Shown piece by piece: positions 1 through 7,876 of a stretch of 64,000 nucleotides of DNA. The stretch is taken from NCBI RefSeq assembly GCF_030124375.1, contig NZ_JASKLS010000002.1, positions 387,802-451,801 of the forward strand, read 5' to 3'. The notes under the pieces are model-generated. The model worked only from the letters and a program-made list of their open reading frames with translations. It was not told the DNA's origin and did not search any database. This DNA comes from Sinorhizobium sp. 6-70. GTDB taxonomy: Bacteria > Pseudomonadota > Alphaproteobacteria > Rhizobiales > Rhizobiaceae. Made by a program: the position numbers and the translations under genes. Each line of letters opens with the position of its first letter. Within the stretch, counting starts at the first letter, position 1.

Positions 1-28
1 CCAGTCCAATGAAACCGATAGATGCCAT
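1..28 (-). CDS. glxR: Tartronate semialdehyde reductase, N-terminus only (cut by window edge)
   Basis: Only the first nine codons are inside the window. They read MASIGFIGL, the start of a Rossmann dinucleotide-binding strand as found in the 3-hydroxyisobutyrate/2-hydroxy-3-oxopropionate reductase family. A GGAG ribosome site sits eight bases upstream of the ATG, in the short gap after the hyi stop. The enzyme would reduce tartronate semialdehyde to D-glycerate. The identity is an inference from this short N-terminus plus the gcl-hyi-glxR gene order that is common in glyoxylate operons. Confidence 0.6.
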
Positions 29-33
29 CGTGC

Positions 34-843
34 TTAGCTCCTGATTTTGATGATGTCTGCGGACTGCTTGCACTCGGCACTCCGCCAGCCCAGCCCCTCG
101 GCCGTCGTCGTCCGCGGCTTGTATTCGCAACCGACCCAGCCGTCGTAGCCGGCCGCCTCCAGCGCGTCGAAGACGAAGGGATAGTTGATCTCACCGGTGC
201 CAGGCTCATTACGACCCGGATTGTCGGCAAGCTGGACGTGGACGATACGGTCAGCGAAGCGCTTGTAGGTGCCAACCAATTCACCCTGCGTGCGCTGCTG
301 GTGATAAAGATCGTACTGGATGAAGAGGTTGTCGCTGCCGACCTCGGCGATGATCGAGGCCGCCTGCTCGACGGTGTTGAGATAAAAGCCCGGAATATCG
401 AAGCGGTTGATCGGCTCGATCAGGAGGCGGATGCCGTGCTTGCCGAGTTCGGTTGCCGCGAGCTTCAGGTTCGCAACCAGCGTCGTGCGCAGGATATTGT
501 CGGAAACGCCGTCCGGCGCGATGCCGACGAGGCAATTGACCTGCCTGCAATCGAGCGCGGTCGCGTAGTCGATAGCGGTCGCAACGCCCTTGCGGAATTC
601 GTCGATCCGGTCCGGAAGAATGGCGATGCCGCGCTCGCCGCGCGCCCAGTTGCCGGCGGGCAGGTTGTGCAGAACCTGGATCAAGCCATTGCGGTCGAGC
701 GCGGCACGCAGCGCCATCTTCTCGAACTCATAGGGGAAAAGATACTCCACCCCCTCGAAACCCGCCTTGGCGGCCAGCGCAAAGCGATCGAGGAACGGCG
801 CCTCGTTGAACAGCATGGTCAGGTTCGCAGCGAATCTCGGCAT
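34..843 (-). CDS. hyi: Hydroxypyruvate isomerase
   Basis: The 269-aa cytoplasmic TIM-barrel enzyme (AP-endonuclease 2/xylose isomerase superfamily) interconverts hydroxypyruvate and tartronate semialdehyde. Length and sequence fit the Hyi family. The metal-ligand positions are visible as Glu143 (LLIEPINRFD), Asp178 (IQYDLYHQQ), Gln204 (HVQLADNPGR) and Glu240 (VGCEYKP). The start is supported by AGGAGG nine bases upstream. It lies 68 bp downstream of gcl and 5 bp upstream of the partial glxR, so the three probably form one operon that turns glyoxylate into glycerate. Assignment is firm; only the direction of flux is inferred. Confidence 0.93.
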   Translation of the reverse strand: MPRFAANLTMLFNEAPFLDRFALAAKAGFEGVEYLFPYEFEKMALRAALDRNGLIQVLHNLPAGNWARGERGIAILPDRIDEFRKGVATAIDYATALDCRQVNCLVGIAPDGVSDNILRTTLVANLKLAATELGKHGIRLLIEPINRFDIPGFYLNTVEQAASIIAEVGSDNLFIQYDLYHQQRTQGELVGTYKRFADRIVHVQLADNPGRNEPGTGEINYPFVFDALEAAGYDGWVGCEYKPRTTTAEGLGWRSAECKQSADIIKIRS

Positions 844-866
844 GCGATTGTTCCTCCTGGAAGTTG

Positions 867-908
867 GTACGGGACGCGGGCGGAAAAACCGCGCACACTT
901 TCGTGATT
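867..908. repeat. RIME-like half element between gcl and hyi
   Basis: The gcl-hyi gap contains GGACGCGGGCGGAAAAACCG followed by a CGCACACTTT string. This matches one arm of the longer palindromic repeats at 23402-23520 and 38286-38391. Only one half is recognisable. It may affect stability of the gcl-hyi transcript; that is speculation. Confidence 0.4.
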
Positions 909-911
909 TTT

Positions 912-2696
912 TCAGTCGAGAAGGGCGGCGATGGCCGTCGGCACGTCCTCACCGCGCGCGGCGAGTTCCTCGAACTCGACGACGGCGTTGATGTCAGCGC
1001 CCATGGCGATGTTCGTCACGCGCTCGAGGATGAACTCGATGACGACCGGGACTCGATGTTCGTCCATCAGCGCCCGCGCCTTTTCGAAGGCTTCGGCGAA
1101 TTCATTGGGGCTGCGGACGCGGATCGCCTTGCAGCCGAGGCCTTCGGCGACTGCGACGTGGTCGACGCCGTAACCTTTCTGTGCATCGCCGTTGGCATTG
1201 ATGTTGTCGAAGGCGAGGCTCACCTCGAAATCCATATTGAAGCCACGCTGCGCCTGCCGGATGAGGCCGAGATAGGAGTTGTTCACGACCACATGCAGGT
1301 AGGGCAGCTTGTGCTGCGCACCGACGGCCAACTCCTCGATCAGGAACTGGAAATCATAGTCACCGGAGAGCGCGACGATCGGCCGATCCGGATCCGCAGC
1401 CCTGACACCGAGTGCCGCCGGCAGCGTCCAGCCGAGCGGACCCGCCTGGCCGCAATTGATCCAGTTGCGCGGCTTATAGACGTGCAGGAACTGCGCACCG
1501 GCGATCTGGCTGAGGCCGATGGTCGAAACGTAGCAAGTGTCGCGGCCAAAGGCGCGGTTCATTTCCTCGTAAACGCGCTGCGGCTTGAGCGGCGTCTGGT
1601 CGAAGTGGGTTTTGCGCAGCATGGTGCGCTTGCGCTCGCGGCACTCTTCCGCCCAGCCCGACCAGTCGCACAATTTGCCGGCGGTCTTCCATTCGGTGGC
1701 AACGTCGAGGAAGAGCTTGAGCGCCGCGCCCGCATCCGAAACGATGCCGAAATCCGGGGCGAAGACACGGCCGATCTGCGTCGGCTCGATATCGACATGA
1801 ATGAACTTGCGGCCTTCGGTATAGGTCGGGACATTGCCCGTGTGGCGGTTGGCCCAGCGATTGCCGACGCCGAGCACGAAGTCGGATGCGAGCAGCGTCG
1901 CGTTGCCGTAGCGATGCGACGTCTGCAGGCCGCACATGCCGGCCATCAGCGGGTGGTCGTCCGGGATCGTGCCCCAGCCCATCAATGTCGGAATGACCGG
2001 GATGCCGGTGATCTCGGCGAATTCGACCAGAAGGTCCGAGGCGTCGGCATTGATGATGCCGCCACCCGCGACGATCAGCGGCCGCTCAGCCTCGTTCAGC
2101 ATCGCGATCGCCCTTTCGGCCTGCGCGCGGGTCGCCGACGGCTTGTAGGGCTCCAGCGGCGAATAGGTTTCCGGATCGAACTCGATCTCAGCAAGCTGAA
2201 TGTCGACCGGCAGGTCGATGAGAACCGGACCCGGCCGGCCGGAACGCATCAGATGGAACGCCTTCTGGAAGACGAACGGGACCAGCGCCGGCTCCATGAC
2301 CGTGACCGCCCATTTCGTGACAGGGCCTGCGATCGAGGCGATGTCGACGGCCTGGAAATCCTCCTTGTCGAGGCGGGCGCGCGGCGCCTGGCCGGTGATG
2401 CAGAGGATCGGGATCGAGTCGGCGGAGGCCGAGTAGAGGCCGGTGATCATGTCCGTGCCGGCCGGGCCCGAGGTGCCGATGCACACACCGATATTGCCGT
2501 GCCTGGCCCGCGTATAGCCTTCCGCCATATGCGAGGCGCCTTCGACGTGACGGGCAAGAATGTGACGGATCGACCCGCGGGCCTTCAAGGCCGAATAGAA
2601 CGGGTTGATCGCGGCGCCCGGAACACCGAAGGCACAATCGATCCCCTCCTTTTCCAGAACATAAACTGCCGCGTCGACAGCGCGCATCTTGGCCAT
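912..2696 (-). CDS. gcl: Glyoxylate carboligase (tartronate-semialdehyde synthase)
   Basis: This 594-aa ThDP-dependent enzyme condenses two glyoxylate molecules to tartronate semialdehyde and CO2. It aligns from the first residue with the Gcl family. The usual catalytic Glu of ThDP enzymes is replaced by Val51 ([11 protein letters not shown]), the hallmark of glyoxylate carboligase. The ThDP/Mg motif is the GDYDF...VVNN stretch near residues 440-470. A strong AGGAGGAG site precedes the ATG by six bases. It is divergent from the IclR-type regulator and upstream of hyi, so glyoxylate released by ureidoglycolate lyase (27035-27520) can feed into it. Confidence 0.97.
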   Translation of the reverse strand: MAKMRAVDAAVYVLEKEGIDCAFGVPGAAINPFYSALKARGSIRHILARHVEGASHMAEGYTRARHGNIGVCIGTSGPAGTDMITGLYSASADSIPILCITGQAPRARLDKEDFQAVDIASIAGPVTKWAVTVMEPALVPFVFQKAFHLMRSGRPGPVLIDLPVDIQLAEIEFDPETYSPLEPYKPSATRAQAERAIAMLNEAERPLIVAGGGIINADASDLLVEFAEITGIPVIPTLMGWGTIPDDHPLMAGMCGLQTSHRYGNATLLASDFVLGVGNRWANRHTGNVPTYTEGRKFIHVDIEPTQIGRVFAPDFGIVSDAGAALKLFLDVATEWKTAGKLCDWSGWAEECRERKRTMLRKTHFDQTPLKPQRVYEEMNRAFGRDTCYVSTIGLSQIAGAQFLHVYKPRNWINCGQAGPLGWTLPAALGVRAADPDRPIVALSGDYDFQFLIEELAVGAQHKLPYLHVVVNNSYLGLIRQAQRGFNMDFEVSLAFDNINANGDAQKGYGVDHVAVAEGLGCKAIRVRSPNEFAEAFEKARALMDEHRVPVVIEFILERVTNIAMGADINAVVEFEELAARGEDVPTAIAALLD

Positions 2697-2756
2697 GGAA
2701 ACTCCTCCTGTTTGAATTAGGACGATAATCCATTTTCTGATTTACTCAATTCACAA

Positions 2757-2773
2757 ATGGAAATAATTTCCAT
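2757..2773. promoter_or_regulatory. IclR/AllR-type operator palindrome
   Basis: The sequence ATGGAAATAATTTCCAT is a perfect 8-bp inverted repeat around a central A. It contains TGGAAATnATTTCCA, which is the operator pattern known for E. coli IclR. A further direct half-site ATGGAAAT follows at 2777-2784. It lies between gcl and the divergent iclR-family gene, where it could control both. Binding by the adjacent regulator is inferred. Confidence 0.8.
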
Positions 2774-2868
2774 GATATGGAAATAAAGATTTTCAACAAA
2801 ATGGAGAAAATCGAAGGCAATCGCGGTAGAGGAAGATGGATCGAGGCAACCGATTTGGAGAATGATTC

Positions 2869-3690
2869 ATGGAGTCGACGGGCAAGGGAAAGCGCGGCCG
2901 CAAGGCCGCCGAGAATGCCGCACCTTCGTCCGTGCAAGTGCTCGATCGCAGCCTGACGCTCCTGGCGATCGTTGCCAAAAACGACAACTCGACGCTGACC
3001 TCGCTTTCGGAGCGCACCGGCATGGCGCCCTCGACCGTGCACCGGCTGCTCACCTCGCTCTCCTCCCACGGCATGGTGATGAACGACAGCGACACGGGGG
3101 TGTGGACCGTCGGCCTCAAGGCCTTCGAAATCGGCAATGCCTTCCTGCGCTTCCGCAAACTCGGGACGATCAGCCGCCCGTTCCTCAAGCAGCTGATGGA
3201 GGCCAGCGGCGAAACGGCCAATATCGCCATCGAGGAAGGCGGCGATGTCGTCTTCATCTCCCAGGTCGAAAGCCATGCGCCGATGCGGGCTTTCTTCCGG
3301 CCGGGGCGGCGTGGTCCGGTCCACGCGTCGGGCATCGGCAAGGCGATCCTGTCGACGTGGTCCGACAAGGAAATCGGCCAGTTGATGTCCGGCCGACCCC
3401 TCACCCACTTTACCGAGAAGACACGTGATACGCTGCCCGGCCTGTTGCGGGACATTCAGGAAATACGGCTCAGGGGCTGGTCGATAGACGACGAGGAGCA
3501 CACGCTCGGCATGCGCTGTGTCGCGGCGCCGATCTTCAACGAATACGGCGAGACGATCGCCGGCATATCGATCTCGGGCCCCTCGGTCCGAGTGACAGAC
3601 GAGAAGCTCGCCATCCTCGGGCCGATGGTCAGAGAGACAGCCGACGCCCTGACACGCGCGATGGGCGGCAAGCGGCCGGAAGAACTGTAG
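2869..3690 (+). CDS. IclR-family transcriptional regulator (probable glyoxylate/allantoin repressor)
   Basis: The 273-aa protein has an N-terminal winged helix-turn-helix at about residues 25-85 (SERTGMAPSTVHRLLTSL) and an IclR effector-binding domain behind it (ANIAIEEGGDVVFIS, GIGKAILSTW, GMRCVAAPIFNEYG). It has a basic N-terminal leader and a GGAG site nine bases before the ATG. It is divergent from gcl across 172 bp that contain an IclR-type palindrome. By family (AllR, IclR) and position it probably senses glyoxylate or a related acid and controls gcl-hyi-glxR. A decayed copy of its C-terminal part lies at 11871-12058. Confidence 0.9.
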   Translation: MESTGKGKRGRKAAENAAPSSVQVLDRSLTLLAIVAKNDNSTLTSLSERTGMAPSTVHRLLTSLSSHGMVMNDSDTGVWTVGLKAFEIGNAFLRFRKLGTISRPFLKQLMEASGETANIAIEEGGDVVFISQVESHAPMRAFFRPGRRGPVHASGIGKAILSTWSDKEIGQLMSGRPLTHFTEKTRDTLPGLLRDIQEIRLRGWSIDDEEHTLGMRCVAAPIFNEYGETIAGISISGPSVRVTDEKLAILGPMVRETADALTRAMGGKRPEEL

Positions 3691-3692
3691 CG

Positions 3693-3712
3693 GCCGGAAG
3701 GCAAATTCCGGC
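3693..3712. terminator. Hairpin between convergent iclR-type and lysR genes
   Basis: GCCGGAA and TTCCGGC form a perfect 7-bp stem with a six-base loop, two bases after the regulator stop. Only a weak T-containing tail follows on the plus strand (GCGTCTTATT), so termination is plausible rather than certain. Confidence 0.45.
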
Positions 3713-3769
3713 GGCTGCGTCTTATTGGCGAGCACCGCCGCCCCGCGGGCCGTCAATCATGCAACTGTA

Positions 3770-4681
3770 CTATGAGAGCAGTCGTGCCCATGGTTTGACC
3801 AAGCTCAGATAGACATCCATTAGCCTCTGGAGATGATGGATCACACGCTGATCATCCAAAACCGGCACTTCGGAATGTCGACGAACCATGTAGAGCGTGC
3901 GCGTGAGGGCAGGCTTAATTATGCGGCGAGCGGCGAGCGTTCCTTCGCGCACTTCTTTAGCGATCAAGCCATAGGGCATGATCATCGCCGCGGTGCCAGA
4001 CGCGATTGAATCGATCGAATGAACCTCATGGGCAATGCGAATATCGAGCGACAATCTCCTGGCTTCGCTTTCGACAATATGACGCAGAACGCCGCGTTCG
4101 CCACCAATTGCAAGGTCGTATTGCAGAGCCTCTGTAAATTCGATGCTTTCTTCCTGTGCGGCTTGGCTCGAGGCGGTGACGAACAGAAGATCCTCCTCCA
4201 GCACCGCTTTTCGTTTCAAGCCGGACCATTCACCGACATTGTTGAGGAATGCGACATCGACTTGCCCCTCCTCCAAAGCATGCAACAGATCCGGTGGCCG
4301 CTCTTCAATGACGTGGATCGTGACATCTGGCATTGTTTGATTCGCATCGGCCAAGAGGTCTTGGCCGAGTAGCTTTGACATTGTTCGACCGACGCCGAGC
4401 CGCAGTTCAATCCGCTTGGCAGCCGTGAGCGCACGGACTTCGTTGGCCGCCGTCGCGACATCATCGAGAATATGCTGCGCATGCGTATAGAGAAGTCTGC
4501 CCGCCGGGGTTGGAGTGATGCCGCGCGAATGCCGCACAAGCAATTCGATGCCAAGCTCACCTTCGAGCTGCTTGATCTGCGAGCCGAGCGCAGGTTGCGC
4601 GACGTTCAGCGTTTCGGCCGCAGCTGTCATGTTGCCAAGCTCGACAACCTTGCGGAAATAGGTCAACTGCCGAAAATTTAT
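3770..4681 (-). CDS. LysR-family regulator with probable ATA start
   Basis: The protein has the LysR winged HTH at its N-terminus (FRQLTYFRKVVELGNMTAAA, then QPALGSQIKQLEGELG) and a type-2 periplasmic-binding-like effector domain. The frame stays open far upstream, but the only good ribosome site, GGGAGG, lies eight bases before an ATA codon at 4679-4681. Starting there gives 303 aa, the usual LysR length, with residue 2 onward reading NFRQLTYF. No ATG or well-placed GTG exists between the upstream gene and the HTH. The gene follows the ThDP enzyme gene on the same strand and probably regulates that operon. Either an ATA start or a recent ATG-to-ATA lesion is possible. Confidence 0.85.
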   Translation of the reverse strand: MNFRQLTYFRKVVELGNMTAAAETLNVAQPALGSQIKQLEGELGIELLVRHSRGITPTPAGRLLYTHAQHILDDVATAANEVRALTAAKRIELRLGVGRTMSKLLGQDLLADANQTMPDVTIHVIEERPPDLLHALEEGQVDVAFLNNVGEWSGLKRKAVLEEDLLFVTASSQAAQEESIEFTEALQYDLAIGGERGVLRHIVESEARRLSLDIRIAHEVHSIDSIASGTAAMIMPYGLIAKEVREGTLAARRIIKPALTRTLYMVRRHSEVPVLDDQRVIHHLQRLMDVYLSLVKPWARLLS

Positions 4682-4763
4682 CTGACGTTCCTCCCAAAGT
4701 GTGACGACATTGCTTCTCGTCCGCACTTGAGGGATCAGTTCGCCCCTTTTTACCAAGACTACG

Positions 4764-4791
4764 GCGCATGCGTACCTTTTCACGCATGCGC
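4764..4791. repeat. Perfect 9-bp inverted repeat between ThDP gene and lysR
   Basis: GCGCATGCG and CGCATGCGC are separated by ten bases in the 137-bp gap between the ThDP enzyme gene and the lysR start. A second small dyad, CTTGA-N6-TCAAG, lies at 4796-4811. Either could be a transcription attenuator or a binding site for the LysR protein; no T-run supports a simple terminator. Confidence 0.5.
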
Positions 4792-4818
4792 CTTTCTTGA
4801 CAAGCGTCAAGCGGTTGT

Positions 4819-6618
4819 TCAACCGGTGAATTGAGTAATCGTGTCGATCAGGGCGGGAACGCCGCTTTTCACTTTGGCAATGGCACGTTCCAGTGCCGGA
4901 CCGATGTCCGCCGGATCCTCGATCGGGCCCTCCGCATACCAGCCGCATCCTCGGGCCAGCGTTGCGAAATCGGGGGCGGGATCAAACAAGTCCATGCCGA
5001 TATGAGCGCGGCTGACCGGCGTCCCACGCTGTTCTGCGACTGTCACCTGGTGTTCCCAATCATTGTAATAGGCGCGGTTGTTGTGCATGACGCAGAGGAA
5101 CGGCACTTTGTGCTTGGCGGCGAACCAAAGCGCGCCGACATCGAAGAGCAGATCGCCATCCGTCTGGCAGTTGACGACGAGGCGACCCGTGCCGCGATGC
5201 GCAAGCGCGATGCCAAGAGAAATGCCGATCTGTGTTCCCGGACCGAGACCTCGGCCTGCCCAGCGATAATGCCTGTCGAAATCCCAGAGCTTGGGTGCCC
5301 AGTCCTCGAACGGGTTCGTAGTCAGGACCCAATCCTCATGTCTGATCTTCTCCCAGACCTCGCTGGCAAGGCGCGGCAGTGAAATCGGGCTGGCATTCCA
5401 GTTCTCACGCGCTTCCTCGCGCCATTTCGCGCGCTGGGCATCATGCATCCCGGCCACCGCATGCGATCGTTCCTCTATACGCCTTGCGAGCCTTGCATCG
5501 TCCCTGGAACGTCTTGAAATCAGCGAGGTGAGCGCCGGCATTGCAAGGGCCGGATCGGCAAGCAGCCGCTGCGAACAGTCCGGATAGCGCTGATAATCGG
5601 CTGCCCATTTTGAAATTTCGATATCGGCGAAGCCGATGTCCAGCCACTCGCACCCCTTCGGGTAAAGAGGTTGCAGTGTACGGTTGATCCGGTCGTTCAC
5701 ATGGGTCGGTCGCTCCCAGTCCCGACAATCGAGCAAGGTAATAAGATCGGCCTGCTTGAAGACCTCTTTGCTCATGCGCATGTCGAGTGGATGCTCGGTC
5801 GGGAAGTTCAGACGCCATTGCGTGTCGACGACAGGCGCACCGAGCGCCTCGGCAAGCGCGACAGTATTGGAAAAGCCATTCGGATCGCAACCGACGTATT
5901 GCGGCAGCAACACCGGCCATTCGGCCGAAACGAGGCGGTCCGCGGCTTCTTCCAGCGCTTTCGGATCGGGTGCTATGCGGCTCGGTACCGTTGCCGAAGC
6001 GGGTGACGGCAAGGTAACCGGTGCGGCAAGCGGCGCTTCCTGCAGCGCGGCATCATAGACCATGTAGATCGGACCGCGCGGCTCCGTCATCATGATCGAA
6101 TAGGCGCGGGCAAAGCTGTCGACGACACCGTCGATGCCACCTGGCTGGTAATCCCATTTGACGTAATCGCGCACCTGGGTGCCCTGCACATTGGCCGTAT
6201 GAGCCCAATCGACACGGGGACGGCGCTTTCCTTCGTCCATCGGGCCGGTGGCGCCGATCAAGAAAACCGGCGCACGGTCCGTATAGGCGGTATAAACGCC
6301 GAGCGTCGCATGAAGCAGACCGACAACGTTGTGGACGATCACGGCGAGCGGCTTACCTGTCGCCTTGGCATAACCATGCGCGATCTCAACCGCGATTTTC
6401 TCATGCTGACAAACCAGCATTTCCGGCTCATTGCCATTGTGATTGACAAGCGAGTCGTGCAGGCCGCGATAACTGGCGCCTGGATTTAGCGTGATGAAGG
6501 GAAAACCGTATTGCTTGATCAGATCGGCGATCACATCGGACTGCCATCCGAACGGTGCCGAACCTTCGCTCTCCTCCAGCGCCTTGGCCTTCGGGTCAGC
6601 CTTCTCCTGCATCGTCAT
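4819..6618 (-). CDS. ThDP-dependent decarboxylase/carboligase, acetolactate synthase-like
   Basis: This 599-aa protein has the three-domain layout of the pyruvate oxidase/acetolactate synthase/benzoylformate decarboxylase family: PYR domain about 25-180, middle domain 210-340, PP domain 400-575. The cofactor-activating Glu is at about residue 73 (CQHEKIAVEIAHGYA). The ThDP/Mg motif is at about 486-519, with TDGDLLFD in place of the usual GDG start and HNN at its end. GGAG precedes the ATG. It is the last enzyme gene of the operon that begins at the Rieske gene. It probably decarboxylates a 2-oxo acid to an aldehyde for the nearby aldehyde dehydrogenase; the substrate is unknown. Confidence 0.82.
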   Translation of the reverse strand: MTMQEKADPKAKALEESEGSAPFGWQSDVIADLIKQYGFPFITLNPGASYRGLHDSLVNHNGNEPEMLVCQHEKIAVEIAHGYAKATGKPLAVIVHNVVGLLHATLGVYTAYTDRAPVFLIGATGPMDEGKRRPRVDWAHTANVQGTQVRDYVKWDYQPGGIDGVVDSFARAYSIMMTEPRGPIYMVYDAALQEAPLAAPVTLPSPASATVPSRIAPDPKALEEAADRLVSAEWPVLLPQYVGCDPNGFSNTVALAEALGAPVVDTQWRLNFPTEHPLDMRMSKEVFKQADLITLLDCRDWERPTHVNDRINRTLQPLYPKGCEWLDIGFADIEISKWAADYQRYPDCSQRLLADPALAMPALTSLISRRSRDDARLARRIEERSHAVAGMHDAQRAKWREEARENWNASPISLPRLASEVWEKIRHEDWVLTTNPFEDWAPKLWDFDRHYRWAGRGLGPGTQIGISLGIALAHRGTGRLVVNCQTDGDLLFDVGALWFAAKHKVPFLCVMHNNRAYYNDWEHQVTVAEQRGTPVSRAHIGMDLFDPAPDFATLARGCGWYAEGPIEDPADIGPALERAIAKVKSGVPALIDTITQFTG

Positions 6619-6633
6619 GCATTCCGCTCCTTG

Positions 6634-6663
6634 GGTAAGAAAATGAGCGGCGGAGGCCGCCGC
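6634..6663 (-). terminator. Rho-independent terminator-like hairpin after tctC
   Basis: On the minus strand GCGGCGG-CCT-CCGCCGC forms a 7-bp GC stem followed by TCATTTTCTTA. It lies in the 65-bp gap between the tctC stop and the ThDP gene. It could reduce read-through into the last enzyme gene, so partial termination inside the operon is likely. Confidence 0.6.
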
Positions 6664-6683
6664 CCGACAGAGGCGTTTGCCGA

Positions 6684-7685
6684 TCAGTCTTTCTTTAAAG
6701 CCTGCTTCAAAAACCCGACCATTTCCGGCGATTGGTCGAGTGCCTTCTTGACCAGATCGGCGACTTCATCACCAACGGCCGGGTCGAGCGGCAGGCCGAG
6801 CTTATCGGCTTTGGCGATGAATTCCGGATCGGATATTGCTGCGGAATAGGCGTCCCGCAACGTCTTCAGGATGTCGTCAGGAATTCCCTCCGGACCGACG
6901 GTGAGGCGCGAGATGTCGCTCTGCGATTCAACGAGTGCGATGGCCTTTTGCGCTTCTTCGTTGTCAACCAACGTTGCCAACTGAGGAACATCGGTATCCG
7001 AGCCACCAATCTGCGCAAGGAACTTGCCATGGCCTTCCTTGACGAAGGGCTCGAAGCTCGACCGCGAACTGATCACACCCTGCACTTCGCCCCGCATGAT
7101 GGCGAGCTGGTCGTCATTGCCGCTGTAGCCGCTGATGACATCAATCGGCAGCTTCAATGCGCTAACCAGGATCGTTGTGTTGACCTCCGACGCACTGCCT
7201 GCTCCCGACGTGGAGAACTTCAGCTTCTTGTCGAGACTCTGCAGTTCCTTGAAATCCTTGATATCGGCGTCAGCCGCTACGACAACCACACGCGGATCCG
7301 AGGCTGCCTTGCCGATCCACGACATCTTCGTGAGGTCGAACCTGACGCCTTCGTTCCCAGAGAGCTGGCTATAGACCAGCCCCGTGTTGAAGCTACCGAT
7401 CGTCAGTCCGTCCGGGGTCGACGCAGCGATGTAATTTGCGCCAAGGAGGTTGCCGGCCCCTGGCATGTTGCGCACGACAAAGGTCGAGCCCGGCAGGTGC
7501 TTCTGCATGAACTCGCAGACCAGTCGGCCATAGGTGTCATAACCACCGCCGGGTTCGGTCGCGATGATGTAATTCACCGTTTTACCGTTGAAGTATTCTG
7601 GCCCCGATTGCGCCATGGCAACCGTTGCCCATCCACATGCAAGAAGAGCGGCACCAGCTGCGATGCCTCTCGAAAAAATAGTCAT
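6684..7685 (-). CDS. TctC/Bug-family periplasmic solute-binding protein
   Basis: The 333-aa protein has a signal peptide with predicted cleavage after AMA at about residue 25. The mature part is typical of the tripartite tricarboxylate transporter receptor family (IIATEPGGGYDTYGRL, VRNMPGAGNLLGANYIA). Such proteins capture carboxylates in the periplasm for a TctA/TctB membrane pair, but no tctA or tctB lies in this window. The ATG at 7683-7685 has GGGAGG upstream and matches the start of the signal peptide; a longer frame upstream lacks this. It sits between aldehyde dehydrogenase and ThDP enzyme genes, so it probably binds the substrate of this operon. Orphan Bug proteins are common in beta-proteobacteria and also serve as sensors. 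Confidence 0.85.
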   Translation of the reverse strand: MTIFSRGIAAGAALLACGWATVAMAQSGPEYFNGKTVNYIIATEPGGGYDTYGRLVCEFMQKHLPGSTFVVRNMPGAGNLLGANYIAASTPDGLTIGSFNTGLVYSQLSGNEGVRFDLTKMSWIGKAASDPRVVVVAADADIKDFKELQSLDKKLKFSTSGAGSASEVNTTILVSALKLPIDVISGYSGNDDQLAIMRGEVQGVISSRSSFEPFVKEGHGKFLAQIGGSDTDVPQLATLVDNEEAQKAIALVESQSDISRLTVGPEGIPDDILKTLRDAYSAAISDPEFIAKADKLGLPLDPAVGDEVADLVKKALDQSPEMVGFLKQALKKD

Positions 7686-7876
7686 TGAACTCCTCCCTTT
7701 CGCTCTACACTGTTGCCGAGAACCCTCGGCAACGTGGCTGCCCAGCCAGCCAATTCCTCCAAACGACAAGCCTCCCCGGCCGCGCAGACCCGATCCGACC
7801 GCGCGGCACATTCACGTCTTTTCAGATGATGATGGACACGTCCTCTGCTGTGCCGCTCACCACCAGGGGCAACTGC

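Noticed and set aside
864..2720. 618-codon plus-strand open frame opposite gcl
   Set aside because: It mirrors gcl in a high-GC codon pattern; no ribosome site, no family resemblance and Arg/Asp-rich composition typical of antisense frames.
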